DNA of 64,000 nucleotides from Arthrobacter sp. EM1 (GCF_029964055.1 NZ_CP124836.1:2790001-2854000), one strand, 5' to 3'. Positions 18,443-26,964 are shown, numbered from the stretch's first letter. Notes: generated by a model not told the origin, from the letters alone. Numbers and translations are program-made.

Positions 18443-19423
18443 ATGACCATTGCAGACGTCCCGGCAAGCGTTGCCGCCGCGGCCGACGCCTCGCTGCGCT
18501 GGCACCCGGGCGGCCCCTTCGACCTGTCCCAGACGCTCGGGCCGCTCCTGCGCGGGCAGGGAGATCCGTCCATCCGCACCGCGGCTGACGGACTGTGGCT
18601 GGGCTTCACGACGGCGTCGGGTCCGGCGTCGCTGCGCCTGACCGCCGCCGGACCGAGCTCGGAACCGGCCGTCAACGTCCAGGCTTGGGGTCCGGGAGCT
18701 GCCGCGGCCGTGGACTCCGTTCCGCGGCTGCTGGGCCGCGATGATGACTGGTCCGGCTTTGACGAGGCCGGCTTCCACGCCACGCTCCCCCGGATGGTGG
18801 TTGAGGCCCGGCGCCGAAACCAGGCTGTGCGGTTGCCCGCCACCGGCCGGATGATCGATTCCCTCGTGCCGACGGTGCTGGAGCAGAAGGTCACAGTCAT
18901 TGAGGCGAGGCGCGGCTACCGGTATTTGATGTACCGCTTTGGCACGCCGGCACCCGGAGCAGGCACCGTCGCTCCCGCCAACCTGATGGTCCAGCCCACC
19001 GCCGAGCAGTGGCTGCGCATCCCGTCCTGGGAATGGCACCAGGCCGGGGTGGGGCCGCAACGATCGGCAACCGTCATGCGCGCGCTGCGCTCCGCCGTCG
19101 CGCTGGAGCGGCTCGCCGCGCTTCCGGCGTCGGAGGCCTCCGCGAAGCTGCAGACCCTTCCCGGGATCGGCGCGTGGACCGCGGCGGAGGTGGTGCAGCG
19201 CACCCACGGCTGTCCGGACTCCATTGCCGTGGGCGACTACCACCTTGCGGCGTATGTGGGCGCGGCGCTCACCGGCCGCCGGACGGACGACGCCGGCATG
19301 CTCCGGCTGCTGGCACCGTGGGCCGGGCAGCGGCAGCGTGTGGTCCGGATGATCGGGTTCAGCGGCTTCCGCAAACCCACCTTCGGGCCGCGGATGACCA
19401 TCCAGGACCACCGCAGCCACTAG
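18443..19423 (+). CDS. DNA-3-methyladenine glycosylase, AlkA type
   Basis: The 326-residue protein is a base-excision repair glycosylase that removes alkylated purines. Its helix-hairpin-helix motif is LPGIGAWTAAEV (about residue 240), followed by the catalytic aspartate Asp265 in VGDYHL. The N-terminal 100 residues resemble the AlkA/OGG N domain. ATG 18443 gives a typical start. It is a single gene between the VOC remnant and a convergent ligase gene. Confidence 0.88.
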   Translation: MTIADVPASVAAAADASLRWHPGGPFDLSQTLGPLLRGQGDPSIRTAADGLWLGFTTASGPASLRLTAAGPSSEPAVNVQAWGPGAAAAVDSVPRLLGRDDDWSGFDEAGFHATLPRMVVEARRRNQAVRLPATGRMIDSLVPTVLEQKVTVIEARRGYRYLMYRFGTPAPGAGTVAPANLMVQPTAEQWLRIPSWEWHQAGVGPQRSATVMRALRSAVALERLAALPASEASAKLQTLPGIGAWTAAEVVQRTHGCPDSIAVGDYHLAAYVGAALTGRRTDDAGMLRLLAPWAGQRQRVVRMIGFSGFRKPTFGPRMTIQDHRSH

Positions 19424-19446
19424 CCCGCCGCCGCGGCAGGGCGGGG

Positions 19447-21123
19447 TCAGAGCCCCAGACGGGCCACGGCTTCCTGCCGCATGTCCATTTTGCGGATCTT
19501 GCCGGAGACCGTCATCGGGAAATTATCCCGCACGTCCACATAGCGCGGGATCTTGTAGTGCGCCAGCTTCCCGCGGCAGTACTCGGCCAGGCTCTCGGCG
19601 TCCAGCCGGGCGGCGCCGGCCCTGAGGATAATGCAGGCCATCAGTTCCTCGCCGTACCGGGCGTCCGGCACCCCGATCACCTGGACGTCCTGGATGTCCG
19701 GGTGTGTGTACAGGAACTCTTCGATCTCGCGGGGATAGACGTTTTCACCACCACGGATCACCATGTCCTTGATCCGTCCCTCGATCACGATGTAGCCGTC
19801 CGCATCCATCCGGGCGAGGTCGCCGGTGTGCATCCAGCCCTCGGCGTCGATCGCCTCCGTGGTCTTTTCCGGCTGGTTCCAGTACCCCTTCATAACGGAG
19901 TATCCGCGGGTGCACAGTTCTCCGATCTCCCCGCGCTGCAGCACCCCGCCGGTCATTGGATCCACAACAGTGCTCTCCAGGTGCGGCATCGTCAGGCCCA
20001 CGCTTTGGGTGCGCTGGGCCATTGTGTCGACACTGCGGGTCATGGTGGACACCGGCGAAGTTTCCGTCATCCCGTAGCAAATAGCGACGTCGCGCATGTT
20101 CATCTCCGCTATGACCCGGTTCATCACCTCGATGGGGCACAACGATCCTGCCATCACCCCGGTGCGGAGCGTGGAAAGGTCGTAGGAGGCAAAGTCGGGC
20201 AGCGCCAGTTCGGCGATAAACATCGTGGGCACGCCGTACAACGAGGTGCCGCCAAAGTCCTGCACCGCTTCCAGCGCGGCTGCGGGGGCGAAGCCCCGGC
20301 CGGGAATGATGGTGGCGCAGCCGTGGCTTAGTGCGGCGAGGTTTCCAATGACCATACCGAAGCAGTGGTAAAACGGCACCGGAAGCACCACCCTGTCCCG
20401 TTCGGTGTATTCGAGCAACTCACCGATCGAGTAGCCGTTGTTCAGGATGTTGTGGTGCGAGAGCGTGGCCCCCTTGGGGAAGCCGGTGGTGCCCGAGGTG
20501 TACTGCAGGTTGATCGGGTCGTGGGGGTCCAGCTCGGCCATCCGCGCCTTCAAGGCAGCGTGCCCGACGTCGTCGGCACGTTTCAGGAGTTCCGCGTAGC
20601 TGCGCTCGCCGCCAGCTTCGGGGACGCCGGCCGTAAGGCCCGGCAGGCCGGAATCGGGAAGGAAAACAAGTTCGACCAGTTCCTGGCATTCGGCCAGCGC
20701 CTGACGAGCCATGGCGGTGTAGTCGCTGTTACGGTCCGAGGGGGCCACGACCAGCATCCGCATGCCGTTCTGTTGCACCACAAATTCCAGCTCGTGGCTG
20801 CGGTACGCGGGATTGACGTTGACCAGGATCGCCCCGGCCTTGGCCGTCGCGTACTGCAGGATGGTCCATTCGGCGCAGTTCGGGCTCCAGATCCCGATGC
20901 GATCGCCTGCTGCCACGCCCAGGGCCAGCAGGGCACGGGCGACCCGGTCGACGTCGTCGTTCAGTTTGGTATAACTCCAGCGGCGCGCTTCCTCCCCCGG
21001 AACCGCCGCAGCCTCGATCAAGGCGTCCTGATAAGGGAACCGGGCCACGATTCGTTCGAAATTATCGCCGATCGTTTCCTCAAGCAGCGGGACGTCAGTG
21101 TCCCCGGCTGTGTATGCAAGCAT
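19447..21123 (-). CDS. AMP-binding acyl-CoA ligase (fatty-acid type)
   Basis: The 558-residue enzyme activates a carboxylic acid with ATP and joins it to CoA. Motifs in order are YTSGTTGFPKGATLSHHN (P-loop), CYGMTETSPVS, HTGDLARMDADGYIVIEGR, GGENVYPREIEEFL and the C-terminal SGKIRKMDM with the catalytic Lys. It is closest in layout to medium- and long-chain acyl-CoA synthetases. The start ATG 21123 (MLAYTAGDTDVPLL) is divergent from the small monooxygenase. No beta-oxidation genes lie nearby, so the acid substrate is not assigned. Confidence 0.88.
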   Translation of the reverse strand: MLAYTAGDTDVPLLEETIGDNFERIVARFPYQDALIEAAAVPGEEARRWSYTKLNDDVDRVARALLALGVAAGDRIGIWSPNCAEWTILQYATAKAGAILVNVNPAYRSHELEFVVQQNGMRMLVVAPSDRNSDYTAMARQALAECQELVELVFLPDSGLPGLTAGVPEAGGERSYAELLKRADDVGHAALKARMAELDPHDPINLQYTSGTTGFPKGATLSHHNILNNGYSIGELLEYTERDRVVLPVPFYHCFGMVIGNLAALSHGCATIIPGRGFAPAAALEAVQDFGGTSLYGVPTMFIAELALPDFASYDLSTLRTGVMAGSLCPIEVMNRVIAEMNMRDVAICYGMTETSPVSTMTRSVDTMAQRTQSVGLTMPHLESTVVDPMTGGVLQRGEIGELCTRGYSVMKGYWNQPEKTTEAIDAEGWMHTGDLARMDADGYIVIEGRIKDMVIRGGENVYPREIEEFLYTHPDIQDVQVIGVPDARYGEELMACIILRAGAARLDAESLAEYCRGKLAHYKIPRYVDVRDNFPMTVSGKIRKMDMRQEAVARLGL

Positions 21124-21211
21124 GCTGTGACGCTACCAACACTCGGCCGGCAAAAGAAGACCAAAGCTTGGATGTCCTACGAAATCTTCGGACACAAGGA
21201 CGCGACCCGGT

Positions 21212-21502
21212 ATGGTGAAAACCATGAGCGAACCCATAGACCTTCAGGCCACCTTCATCCCCAACGACGGCGAATTCTTTCGTGTGAAGCTCGCGCTGGA
21301 GATTGCGATTGAGCAAGTAGTCAACGAACCCGGCTGCATCCGGTACGAGTTGACGGAGGCCACCGAGGCCAAGCTGGTGCTGACCGAACAGTGGGCCTCG
21401 CAGGAAGACCTGGACACGCATTCAAAAGGAACAGCGGTCCAGGACCTCAACGAATCCCTCAGCGCACTGCTGGCGGAGCCGGTCAAGCTCGTGAAACTCT
21501 AA
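21212..21502 (+). CDS. ABM-domain protein, putative quinol monooxygenase
   Basis: The product of up to 96 residues is a small ferredoxin-like alpha+beta barrel of the antibiotic biosynthesis monooxygenase family, which usually acts as a dimer. Seen are IDLQATFIPNDGEFFRVKLA, EPGCIRYELTEATEAKLVL and EQWASQEDLDTHS. ATG 21212 and ATG 21224 are both possible; GGTGA five bases before the second favours 21224 (MSEPIDLQ). Many proteins of this fold have no known substrate. Confidence 0.8.
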   Translation: MVKTMSEPIDLQATFIPNDGEFFRVKLALEIAIEQVVNEPGCIRYELTEATEAKLVLTEQWASQEDLDTHSKGTAVQDLNESLSALLAEPVKLVKL

Positions 21503-21519
21503 GCCCCCAGTCCCAAAAC

Positions 21520-21585
21520 AACGCGGGGCCGCTGCCCACCCATTGGTCTTACGACGATGGGTGCGCAGCGGCCCCGCGTTTTTCT
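21520..21585. terminator. Bidirectional terminator
   Basis: AACGCGGGGCCGCTGC pairs with GCAGCGGCCCCGCGTT (21520-21535 and 21565-21580). An inner CCCAT/ATGGG stem extends the pairing, and a T run follows on the plus strand. It lies between convergent genes and can serve both. Confidence 0.9.
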
Positions 21586-21606
21586 CTTTGGGTCCGTGCG
21601 GGGTAG

Positions 21607-22020
21607 CTAGGACTCCGGGATCTGGCTGCCGTCCTGGGCGGTGGCTGCCGTGGCGGCTTCCGCCTGGGACCGCGCGACGTGCGCGTGGACTTCTTCCATA
21701 TCGAGGGCCTTGACGGCGTCGATGACCTGCTCCAGCTGCTGGGCGTTCAGCGCACCCGGCTGGGAAAACACCAGCACCTTTTCACGGAACGCCATCAGGG
21801 TGGGGATGGAGGTAATGCCGGCCTCGGCAGCGAGCTGCTGCTCGGCCTCCGTGTCCACCTTCGAGAACACAACGTCCTGGTGCTTCTCGGAAACTGCGGC
21901 GTAGGTGGGTCCGAACTGCTTGCACGGGCCGCACCACTCGGCCCAAAAATCAACAAGGACAATGTTGTTGTCCTCGACGGTCGATGCGAACTGTTCACCT
22001 GTAATGTCTACGGTAGCCAT
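21607..22020 (-). CDS. Thioredoxin with a C-terminal extension
   Basis: The 137-residue protein is a cytoplasmic disulphide reductase. The active site is WCGPC (Cys30, Cys33) and the cis-proline lies in SIPTLMAF. The usual fold ends near residue 108. About 28 further residues, Ala/Gln-rich (VARSQAEAATAAT), follow with no known role. No thioredoxin reductase is adjacent. Confidence 0.92.
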   Translation of the reverse strand: MATVDITGEQFASTVEDNNIVLVDFWAEWCGPCKQFGPTYAAVSEKHQDVVFSKVDTEAEQQLAAEAGITSIPTLMAFREKVLVFSQPGALNAQQLEQVIDAVKALDMEEVHAHVARSQAEAATAATAQDGSQIPES

Positions 22021-22179
22021 GGTTCAACGGTACGCGAGCAGCCCCGCCTTGTCCCGCGCATTTCGCTGTTGGCACATCCATGTGACGACACACCGGCGGG
22101 CCCGGATTTCCGCCCCGGGGCCTTAGGTGTACCCAGCCGGCCCGGCGGCTTGGGCCTGTCGCCGGCGCCATGTGGGGAC

Positions 22180-22725
22180 TTAGGCCCAGACGTTCGGGGC
22201 GGCGCGGCGCGCCCCGGGAAGGGCATTGGTTTCGCGCCACTCGTGAATCCAGGCGGGCAGTTCCAGATCCGCCGGAGGCGCCCCGAACTCACGGATGATT
22301 TCAGCCTGGCTAACCGGCTTGCCCTTGCTGACCAGACGGGTTGCGATGAAGGCACGGGCGTAGATTTCCCCGTCCACCACCATCCGTTGCTCGAAGTAGA
22401 TGGCTTTCTCGTCCAGGCCGATGATCCTCGTTTCAATGGTGTACCGCTGCCACAACTGCAGCGAACGGCGGAAAGCGATTGTCTCCCCCGCCGCCACGGG
22501 ACTCCATCCCCTGCGGCGCATGGCCTTCCAGGTTCCGCTGCGGGCCATCAGGTCAAACCGGCCCAGGTCCATCAGGGAGAAATACATTCCGTTGTTGACA
22601 TGCATCGCAATATCAATATCGGTCGGCAGTACCTTCAACGGCAGCGACGCGGTGTCCCAGATGCTTAGCGGAGAGCGGCGGGACGAGGTAAAAAGCAGGA
22701 CGAGCGTGCGCAGGAGCAGATGCAT
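22180..22725 (-). CDS. Thioesterase-family (hot-dog fold) protein
   Basis: About 181 residues resemble the acyl-CoA thioesterase / 4-hydroxybenzoyl-CoA thioesterase superfamily. The marker is DIDIAMHVNNGMYFSLMDLG, followed by FDLMARSGTWKAMRRRGW and IYFEQRMVVDGEIYARA. A hydrophobic N-terminus (LLLRTLVLLF) may be a membrane anchor. ATG 22725 and ATG 22734 (MFTMHLLL) are both reasonable and neither has a strong ribosome-binding site. The substrate is unknown. Confidence 0.78.
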   Translation of the reverse strand: MHLLLRTLVLLFTSSRRSPLSIWDTASLPLKVLPTDIDIAMHVNNGMYFSLMDLGRFDLMARSGTWKAMRRRGWSPVAAGETIAFRRSLQLWQRYTIETRIIGLDEKAIYFEQRMVVDGEIYARAFIATRLVSKGKPVSQAEIIREFGAPPADLELPAWIHEWRETNALPGARRAAPNVWA

Positions 22726-22847
22726 GGTGAACATGTTACCCGCGAGTAACAAAGCTGCCAAGACCCGTACCCGCGGCGTGCGCCCCGTCCGGCGGTAGGT
22801 TGAGTGTCCGCCGGCCGGCCGCTTCTCCGGGGTATTACGCTGTTCGG

Positions 22848-23336
22848 ATGACAAGGGACCTGACTGTACGGGCCGTTTCGCCGGCGGACGCTGGCGGTAT
22901 TGCCCGCGTGCACCTCCAGGCCTGGCGCGAAAGCTACGCCCACCTCCTGCCGGCAGCTGCCCTGGCCGGACTGCAGCAGGGCCCGCGGGAGAGGAGCTGG
23001 CGTTCCATCATCGCCGCCGGCACCTCAAGTGTCTGGGTGGCCTGCGCCGGCGCCGAGATCGTCGGCTGGGCCAGCGCCGGGGCCGGACGCGATGAGGACG
23101 GACCCCGAGACCGGGAGCTGATGGGACTCTACGTACTCGCCAGCCAGTATGGCTCGGGGGCGGGCCAACTGCTGCTGGATTCAGCCGTGGCCGACAGCGG
23201 CGCCTATCTTTGGGTTGCCGAACAAAATCCCCGGGCGCTCGCCTTTTACCGCCGCAACGGCTTCTCCCCCGACGGCTCCGCAGCCGACCACGAACTGCTC
23301 GGCACCCCGGTCCGAATCCTGCGGATGGTCCGCTGA
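22848..23336 (+). CDS. GNAT-family N-acetyltransferase
   Basis: The 162-residue protein has a single GNAT domain. RVHLQAWRESYAHLLP near the N-terminus, LMGLYVLASQYGSGAGQLLL (the acetyl-CoA-binding region, with the usual Q/RxxGxG slightly altered), and ALAFYRRNGF are typical. ATG 22848 follows a short leader and is divergent from the thioesterase. The substrate cannot be told. Confidence 0.83.
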   Translation: MTRDLTVRAVSPADAGGIARVHLQAWRESYAHLLPAAALAGLQQGPRERSWRSIIAAGTSSVWVACAGAEIVGWASAGAGRDEDGPRDRELMGLYVLASQYGSGAGQLLLDSAVADSGAYLWVAEQNPRALAFYRRNGFSPDGSAADHELLGTPVRILRMVR

Positions 23337-23362
23337 TCCCCGGTCCCTGGCCGCGCGACGTT

Positions 23363-23767
23363 TCAGACGGTCGCGATCAATTCTGCTTCGAAGCCGTCCG
23401 AATTCACCAAATATGCGGCGTAGTGGTCCGGGCCGCCGGCGTGCGGGTACTTCTCGGGGAACAGTTCCCGCCAGCCATGCGCGACGGCGTCCACCGCCAC
23501 GGCATCGACCTGACGCCGGGTACCCGCTCGAAAGGCAAGGTGGTTGAGTCCGGGCGCGGTGCGCTCGTAGGCGCGGCTGCTCAGCGCCGGAGACTCCTCG
23601 ACGACGATGTACGTCGGACCCCGCCGCCAACTGCACCCGTGCGGCCAGTCCTGGTGGTCGCGATAGCCCAGCCGGGTCAGGAGCCAGCCCCATTCGGACT
23701 GCGCACGGCCAAGGTGCGGGACCCACAGTTCCACGTGGTCCAGGGCTCCAGGCGTTTCATCAGTCAC
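23363..23767 (-). CDS. VOC family protein (glyoxalase-like)
   Basis: The 134-residue protein is a paired beta-alpha-beta VOC fold. GALDHVELWVPHLGRAQSEW opens the first half, and GLNHLAFRAGTRRQVDAV and GPDHYAAYLVNSDGFEAELI mark the second; the His and Glu residues could hold a metal. The frame is open much further upstream, but GTG 23767 gives the family length. No clear ribosome-binding site supports that start, so it is uncertain. The substrate is unknown. Confidence 0.78.
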   Translation of the reverse strand: MTDETPGALDHVELWVPHLGRAQSEWGWLLTRLGYRDHQDWPHGCSWRRGPTYIVVEESPALSSRAYERTAPGLNHLAFRAGTRRQVDAVAVDAVAHGWRELFPEKYPHAGGPDHYAAYLVNSDGFEAELIATV

Positions 23768-23822
23768 CTGAAGAGTCTCGCACGCCTTGAGGCAGAACTT
23801 GCCGCCGCCGTGCTCCCGCGGC

Positions 23823-24380
23823 TTACGCCAGAATGCGCTGGAAGAGGAGGTGGTCCTGCCAGGCGCCGGCAATGTTGAGATAGTCCGGTGCCATGCCGAT
23901 CTGCATAAACCCGGAGCGCTTAAGGACCTTCTGCGAGGCTGCGTTGTGCCGGAGGGTGGCCGCCTGCAGCCGGTGCAGGCCCAGTGCCTCCCGCGCTGAC
24001 TCGACGGCGCAGGCGACCGCAGCCGAGCCGATCCCGCGCCCGCCGTAGCCTTCGTCCACCCAGTACCCGAGGTTGGCGCTGAGAAACGGGCCCCGGACGA
24101 TGCCACTGAGAGTCATCAACCCCACAATCACGTCACCGTCGGTGAGAACCCAGGGAACAGCCGATCCCGCATCGAACAAGTCCAGCTTGGATTGAATGCT
24201 TGCCCGTTGACCGTGGACGGTGAAGAACTCCTCTGCCCGCAGCGGCTCCCAAGGCGCCAGGTGCTCGCGGTTCCGCCGGTATGCAGCGCTCAGGGCCGCC
24301 GCGTCGGATGCTCGCAGCACCCGGACCTGGACGCTGCCGGCCAGGGTCTGATCGTTGGCACGCAAAAGCTCAGGCCGCAT
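23823..24380 (-). CDS. RimJ/RimL-like GNAT acetyltransferase
   Basis: The 185-residue product has a full GNAT domain of the ribosomal-protein-alanine acetyltransferase group. VRVLRASDAAALSAAYRRNR is the N-terminal strand and helix, NLGYWVDEGYGGRGIGSAAV is the acetyl-CoA loop, and HNAASQKVLKRSGF the C-terminal signature. ATG 24380 lies inside the end of the MgtC remnant on the same strand, so it probably depended on that gene's transcript. The substrate may be a protein N-terminus or a small molecule. Confidence 0.83.
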   Translation of the reverse strand: MRPELLRANDQTLAGSVQVRVLRASDAAALSAAYRRNREHLAPWEPLRAEEFFTVHGQRASIQSKLDLFDAGSAVPWVLTDGDVIVGLMTLSGIVRGPFLSANLGYWVDEGYGGRGIGSAAVACAVESAREALGLHRLQAATLRHNAASQKVLKRSGFMQIGMAPDYLNIAGAWQDHLLFQRILA

Positions 24381-24875
24381 CGTCGTCGTCCTCGCTGGAA
24401 TCGGCGCCACGGACGCTGACGCTTGCAACGCCTTGCAGGTCCATAAGCGGCAGGACGAGGTTGCGCAGCGGATGGCGTCCGAAGAACCGCACGTCCATGG
24501 AGACCATTGGCTTCTGCTCATCCCCGCTGCGACGGGTGCGCTGGATCGAGGAACTGAACCCCAAGGTGGTGGCGATCTCGAGGATCTGCCGCAGAACGCC
24601 CTGGCCATCCGCATGGTCGATGTGCATCACGCGGTTCCTGTCCACGGAAGGGATCCTGCCGGCGCCACAGGCGCCCCGGGGTCCATCACAAACGCGAAAC
24701 CGTAGGCGGACACCAGGGTGAACGCGCAGGAGCCGAGTCCCACCAGCACATGGGTCCGGTAGCCGGCGCTCTTCTGCCGGACCTGGCGCTCAATGCCGAT
24801 CAGCGAACAGAGCACAAACGTCGCAAGCAGCAGGCCGGCTTCCACCAGGCTTGTTTCGGTGAAGAATGCAAACAT
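24370..24875 (-). pseudogene. MgtC/SapB family gene with internal deletion and frameshift
   Basis: Both ends of an MgtC/SapB protein are recognisable but in different frames. The N-terminal piece has ETSLVEAGLLLATFVLCSLI, GIERQVRQKSAGYRTH and GSCAFTLVSAYGFAFV. The C-terminal cytoplasmic domain begins DRNRVMHIDHADGQGVLRQI and runs to PLMDLQGVASVSVRGAD. Membrane helices 3 and 4 and the linker, about 80 residues by comparison with the family, are missing. At the join (24661-24675) is the palindrome ggcgccacaggcgcc. The product would not be functional as read. Confidence 0.8.
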
Positions 24876-25081
24876 GCGGCCCACCTTACTTGGCCCGTGA
24901 ATCAATGGCCGGGCTGGCCGGGAGCACTGCTGCACGAACCCCCTCTTTCCTCGGACGCTTCCGCCACCATAGGATCGAAGAACCGCGCCGCTGTGGCAGC
25001 GTGCGGCCGGCCTCGGTCGCCGGCTGTCCGGACGTCACGGCCCGCTGGGGCGCAGACGCGGGCCGGGCCAGGGAGGACACT

Positions 25082-25540
25082 GTGGAGGACCCCTACCAGC
25101 TGGAACGTTTCGTCACAGCCCAGGATTCAGACGAAAGCTACCGGCGTGCCCTCGATGAGCTTCGCGGGGGATCTAAGCGCAGCCACTGGATGTGGTTTGT
25201 GTTCCCGCAGCTCGCCGGACTCGGGAGGAGCGCGACTGCACAGCGGTACGCGGTGACATCGCTGGATGAAGCGAAGGCCTATCTGCTGCATCCGGTCTTG
25301 GGTCCCCGGCTGGTCGAATGCACACAGGCGGTGGCCGGCCTGGCAGGGCGCTCCGCCGTGCAGATCTTCGGCGGGATCGATGAGCGGAAGCTGCGCTCCT
25401 CAATGACCCTGTTCCTGCGGGCGGACCCCCGTGCGGGCATCTTCCGGGAGGTGCTTGCCGCATACTTCGACGGGGTGCCCGATCCGGCCACCGACCAGAT
25501 CCTCGGCCTCAAGCGTCGACCCGAAGCAGGACCTGGTTAG
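25082..25540 (+). CDS. DUF1810 family protein
   Basis: The 152-residue protein matches DUF1810, small proteins of unknown biochemical role that are fused or linked to calpastatin-like or NADAR genes in some genomes. DPYQLERFVTAQ, SHWMWFVFPQLAGLG and DERKLRSSMTLF are the family signatures. GTG 25082 is preceded by AGGGAGGA at good spacing. Its stop overlaps the stop of the convergent EAL gene by four bases. Confidence 0.88.
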   Translation: MEDPYQLERFVTAQDSDESYRRALDELRGGSKRSHWMWFVFPQLAGLGRSATAQRYAVTSLDEAKAYLLHPVLGPRLVECTQAVAGLAGRSAVQIFGGIDERKLRSSMTLFLRADPRAGIFREVLAAYFDGVPDPATDQILGLKRRPEAGPG

Positions 25541-26691
25541 GCTTCCGGCGTTGCCAGCGCCGTGATCATCCGTTCCAAGCGGGCGACACCGGCGTAGCGG
25601 CCGGCGTTGTCAGTTACCAACAGGGGCTCGAACCGGCTGGAGGCGGACCGCGTCATGGACCGGGCCAGGGCCTCGCTCAGCGGGGTATCCAGGTTCACGC
25701 GCATGCCGGGGTTGACCACGCCCAGCCCCGCTGCGGCCGGGGTCAGCACAGAAACCGGCCGCAGGTGCTCACCGATCAAAACCACCGACTCAAGTCCGGG
25801 GTTTCCGGCGAAGGCCTCCGCGGCGAGCACGACAGTACTTGCCGTCGTCGCAGATTCTAGGACATCGCGAACGACTGCCTTGCCGGATGCCGCTGGCTTC
25901 GAAGCGAGCCGGTGGGCCAGATCCAGATCGATGCCGGCCCAGGCCGGTGCCGGCCTGGCCAGGTAATAGCCCTGAACCAGGGGCACACCAAGAGAGACCA
26001 GAGCGTCGAGTTCCTCCACCCGTTCAACACCCTCGGCCAGGATCCATGCGTCGACACGGCTGGCAAAGGTGCCCAGCATCTCGATCAGGGCTCGCTTTGC
26101 TTCATCGCGGTCGACGTCCTGGATGAGGTCACGGTCGATCTTGATCAGGGAGGGCCGCAGCGACAACAGGTGCCGCAGTCCCGCGTAGCCGGCACCGGCG
26201 TCGTCCACGGCGATCAGGGCGCCGGCGGCACGCAGCTGGTTCAGGTCAGGTTCCAGCCCCACGTAGGAATCGATGGGGGTCTGTTCGGTCAGTTCAACGA
26301 TGAGTCCACCCAGATTTCCTTCCTCCCGCCAGATGCTCCGGATCTCCTCGGTGCCCAGCAGCTCGGGAGAAACGTTGAGAGTCAGGAAGCAGTTGGTCGG
26401 CAGCGTGGAACGAGCCGCGAGTGCTGTCCGCAGGGCGGCCGATTCGAGTTCTGCAGACTTCCCATGGTCGCGGGCAGCGGAAAACCACACTTCGGGATTT
26501 TGCTCGGTGAAGCCGGGAAACCGGGCGAGCGCTTCATAGCCCACCACCGAACCGCGGGCTGTGTCGACAATCGGCTGGAACGCCGCTGCGAGGCCGTCTC
26601 CACGGCAGGCGACCGCCAAGAGCTCCTCCCAGTGCGGTCCCGCGGGGGCGCGGGCAGCGGGAGACGGCCGGCCCGCCGCGGGGCTGCTCAA
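25537..26691 (-). CDS. EAL-domain c-di-GMP phosphodiesterase with a C-terminal CBS-like region
   Basis: The 384-residue protein has an EAL domain at about residues 25-265 and a separate C-terminal region from about residue 275. Catalytic features are present: YEALARF, ELTEQ, the acidic pair in AVDDAGAGY (family DDFG, here DDAG), KIDRDLI, AEGVE and QGYYLARP, so c-di-GMP hydrolysis is plausible. The C-terminal part (TPLSEALARSMT, EPLLVTDNAGRYAGVARL) looks like a degenerate CBS-type sensor. There is no GGDEF domain or membrane segment. The start is TTG 26691, overlapping the stop of the DUF1059 gene (TTGA), so the two are coupled. Confidence 0.85.
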   Translation of the reverse strand: MSSPAAGRPSPAARAPAGPHWEELLAVACRGDGLAAAFQPIVDTARGSVVGYEALARFPGFTEQNPEVWFSAARDHGKSAELESAALRTALAARSTLPTNCFLTLNVSPELLGTEEIRSIWREEGNLGGLIVELTEQTPIDSYVGLEPDLNQLRAAGALIAVDDAGAGYAGLRHLLSLRPSLIKIDRDLIQDVDRDEAKRALIEMLGTFASRVDAWILAEGVERVEELDALVSLGVPLVQGYYLARPAPAWAGIDLDLAHRLASKPAASGKAVVRDVLESATTASTVVLAAEAFAGNPGLESVVLIGEHLRPVSVLTPAAAGLGVVNPGMRVNLDTPLSEALARSMTRSASSRFEPLLVTDNAGRYAGVARLERMITALATPEA

Positions 26692-26864
26692 CTAACCGGA
26701 ACGATTGCGCGGTGGACCGACCGGACGACTTCGTCGGGCAGTTCCACCAAGCCATGCGCGGCCGCTGCGTGCGCGGCGACGGTGACCAGGATTTCGTCTT
26801 CCGTGCTGCATACCCATCGGGCTTCGCAACCAGGTACTACGTCTCCACAGGCAAAAGATTTCAC
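26688..26864 (-). CDS. DUF1059 family small protein
   Basis: Only 58 residues long, this gene is easily missed. GTG 26864 is preceded by a near-perfect AAGGAGCC ribosome-binding site. The product begins VKSFACGDVVPGCEARWVCS and continues TEDEILVTVAAHAAAAHGL, then VELPDEVVRSVHRAIVPVS. The cysteines in the first 20 residues and the DEIL..VA.HA..AH pattern are those of DUF1059, a family of unknown function. Its TGA stop overlaps the TTG start of the EAL gene, so it is the first gene of a two-gene operon. Confidence 0.85.
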   Translation of the reverse strand: MKSFACGDVVPGCEARWVCSTEDEILVTVAAHAAAAHGLVELPDEVVRSVHRAIVPVS

Positions 26865-26879
26865 GTAGGCTCCTTGATA

Positions 26880-26926
26880 TTTGACGGCGATAATGAATAT
26901 TTGGCGTCAAAACTGTTTGACGGCGA
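26880..26926 (-). promoter_or_regulatory. Putative operator upstream of the DUF1059-EAL operon
   Basis: The 11-mer TTTGACGGCGA occurs twice, at 26880-26890 and 26916-26926. The second copy forms a perfect inverted repeat with the sequence before it: cgtcaaa (26905-26911), a four-base spacer, tttgacg (26916-26922). The sites end 15 bases upstream of the DUF1059 start. The stretch is AT-rich for this genome. This looks like a regulator-binding region overlapping the promoter. Confidence 0.6.
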
Positions 26927-26964
26927 ACGGCACTACAGTACTGCCCTGAGCGGCAATACACGGT

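Noticed and set aside
21173..21194. An imperfect palindrome (TGTCC ... GGACA) upstream of the small monooxygenase
   Set aside because: Arms are short, the centre pairs poorly, and no regulator gene is next to it.
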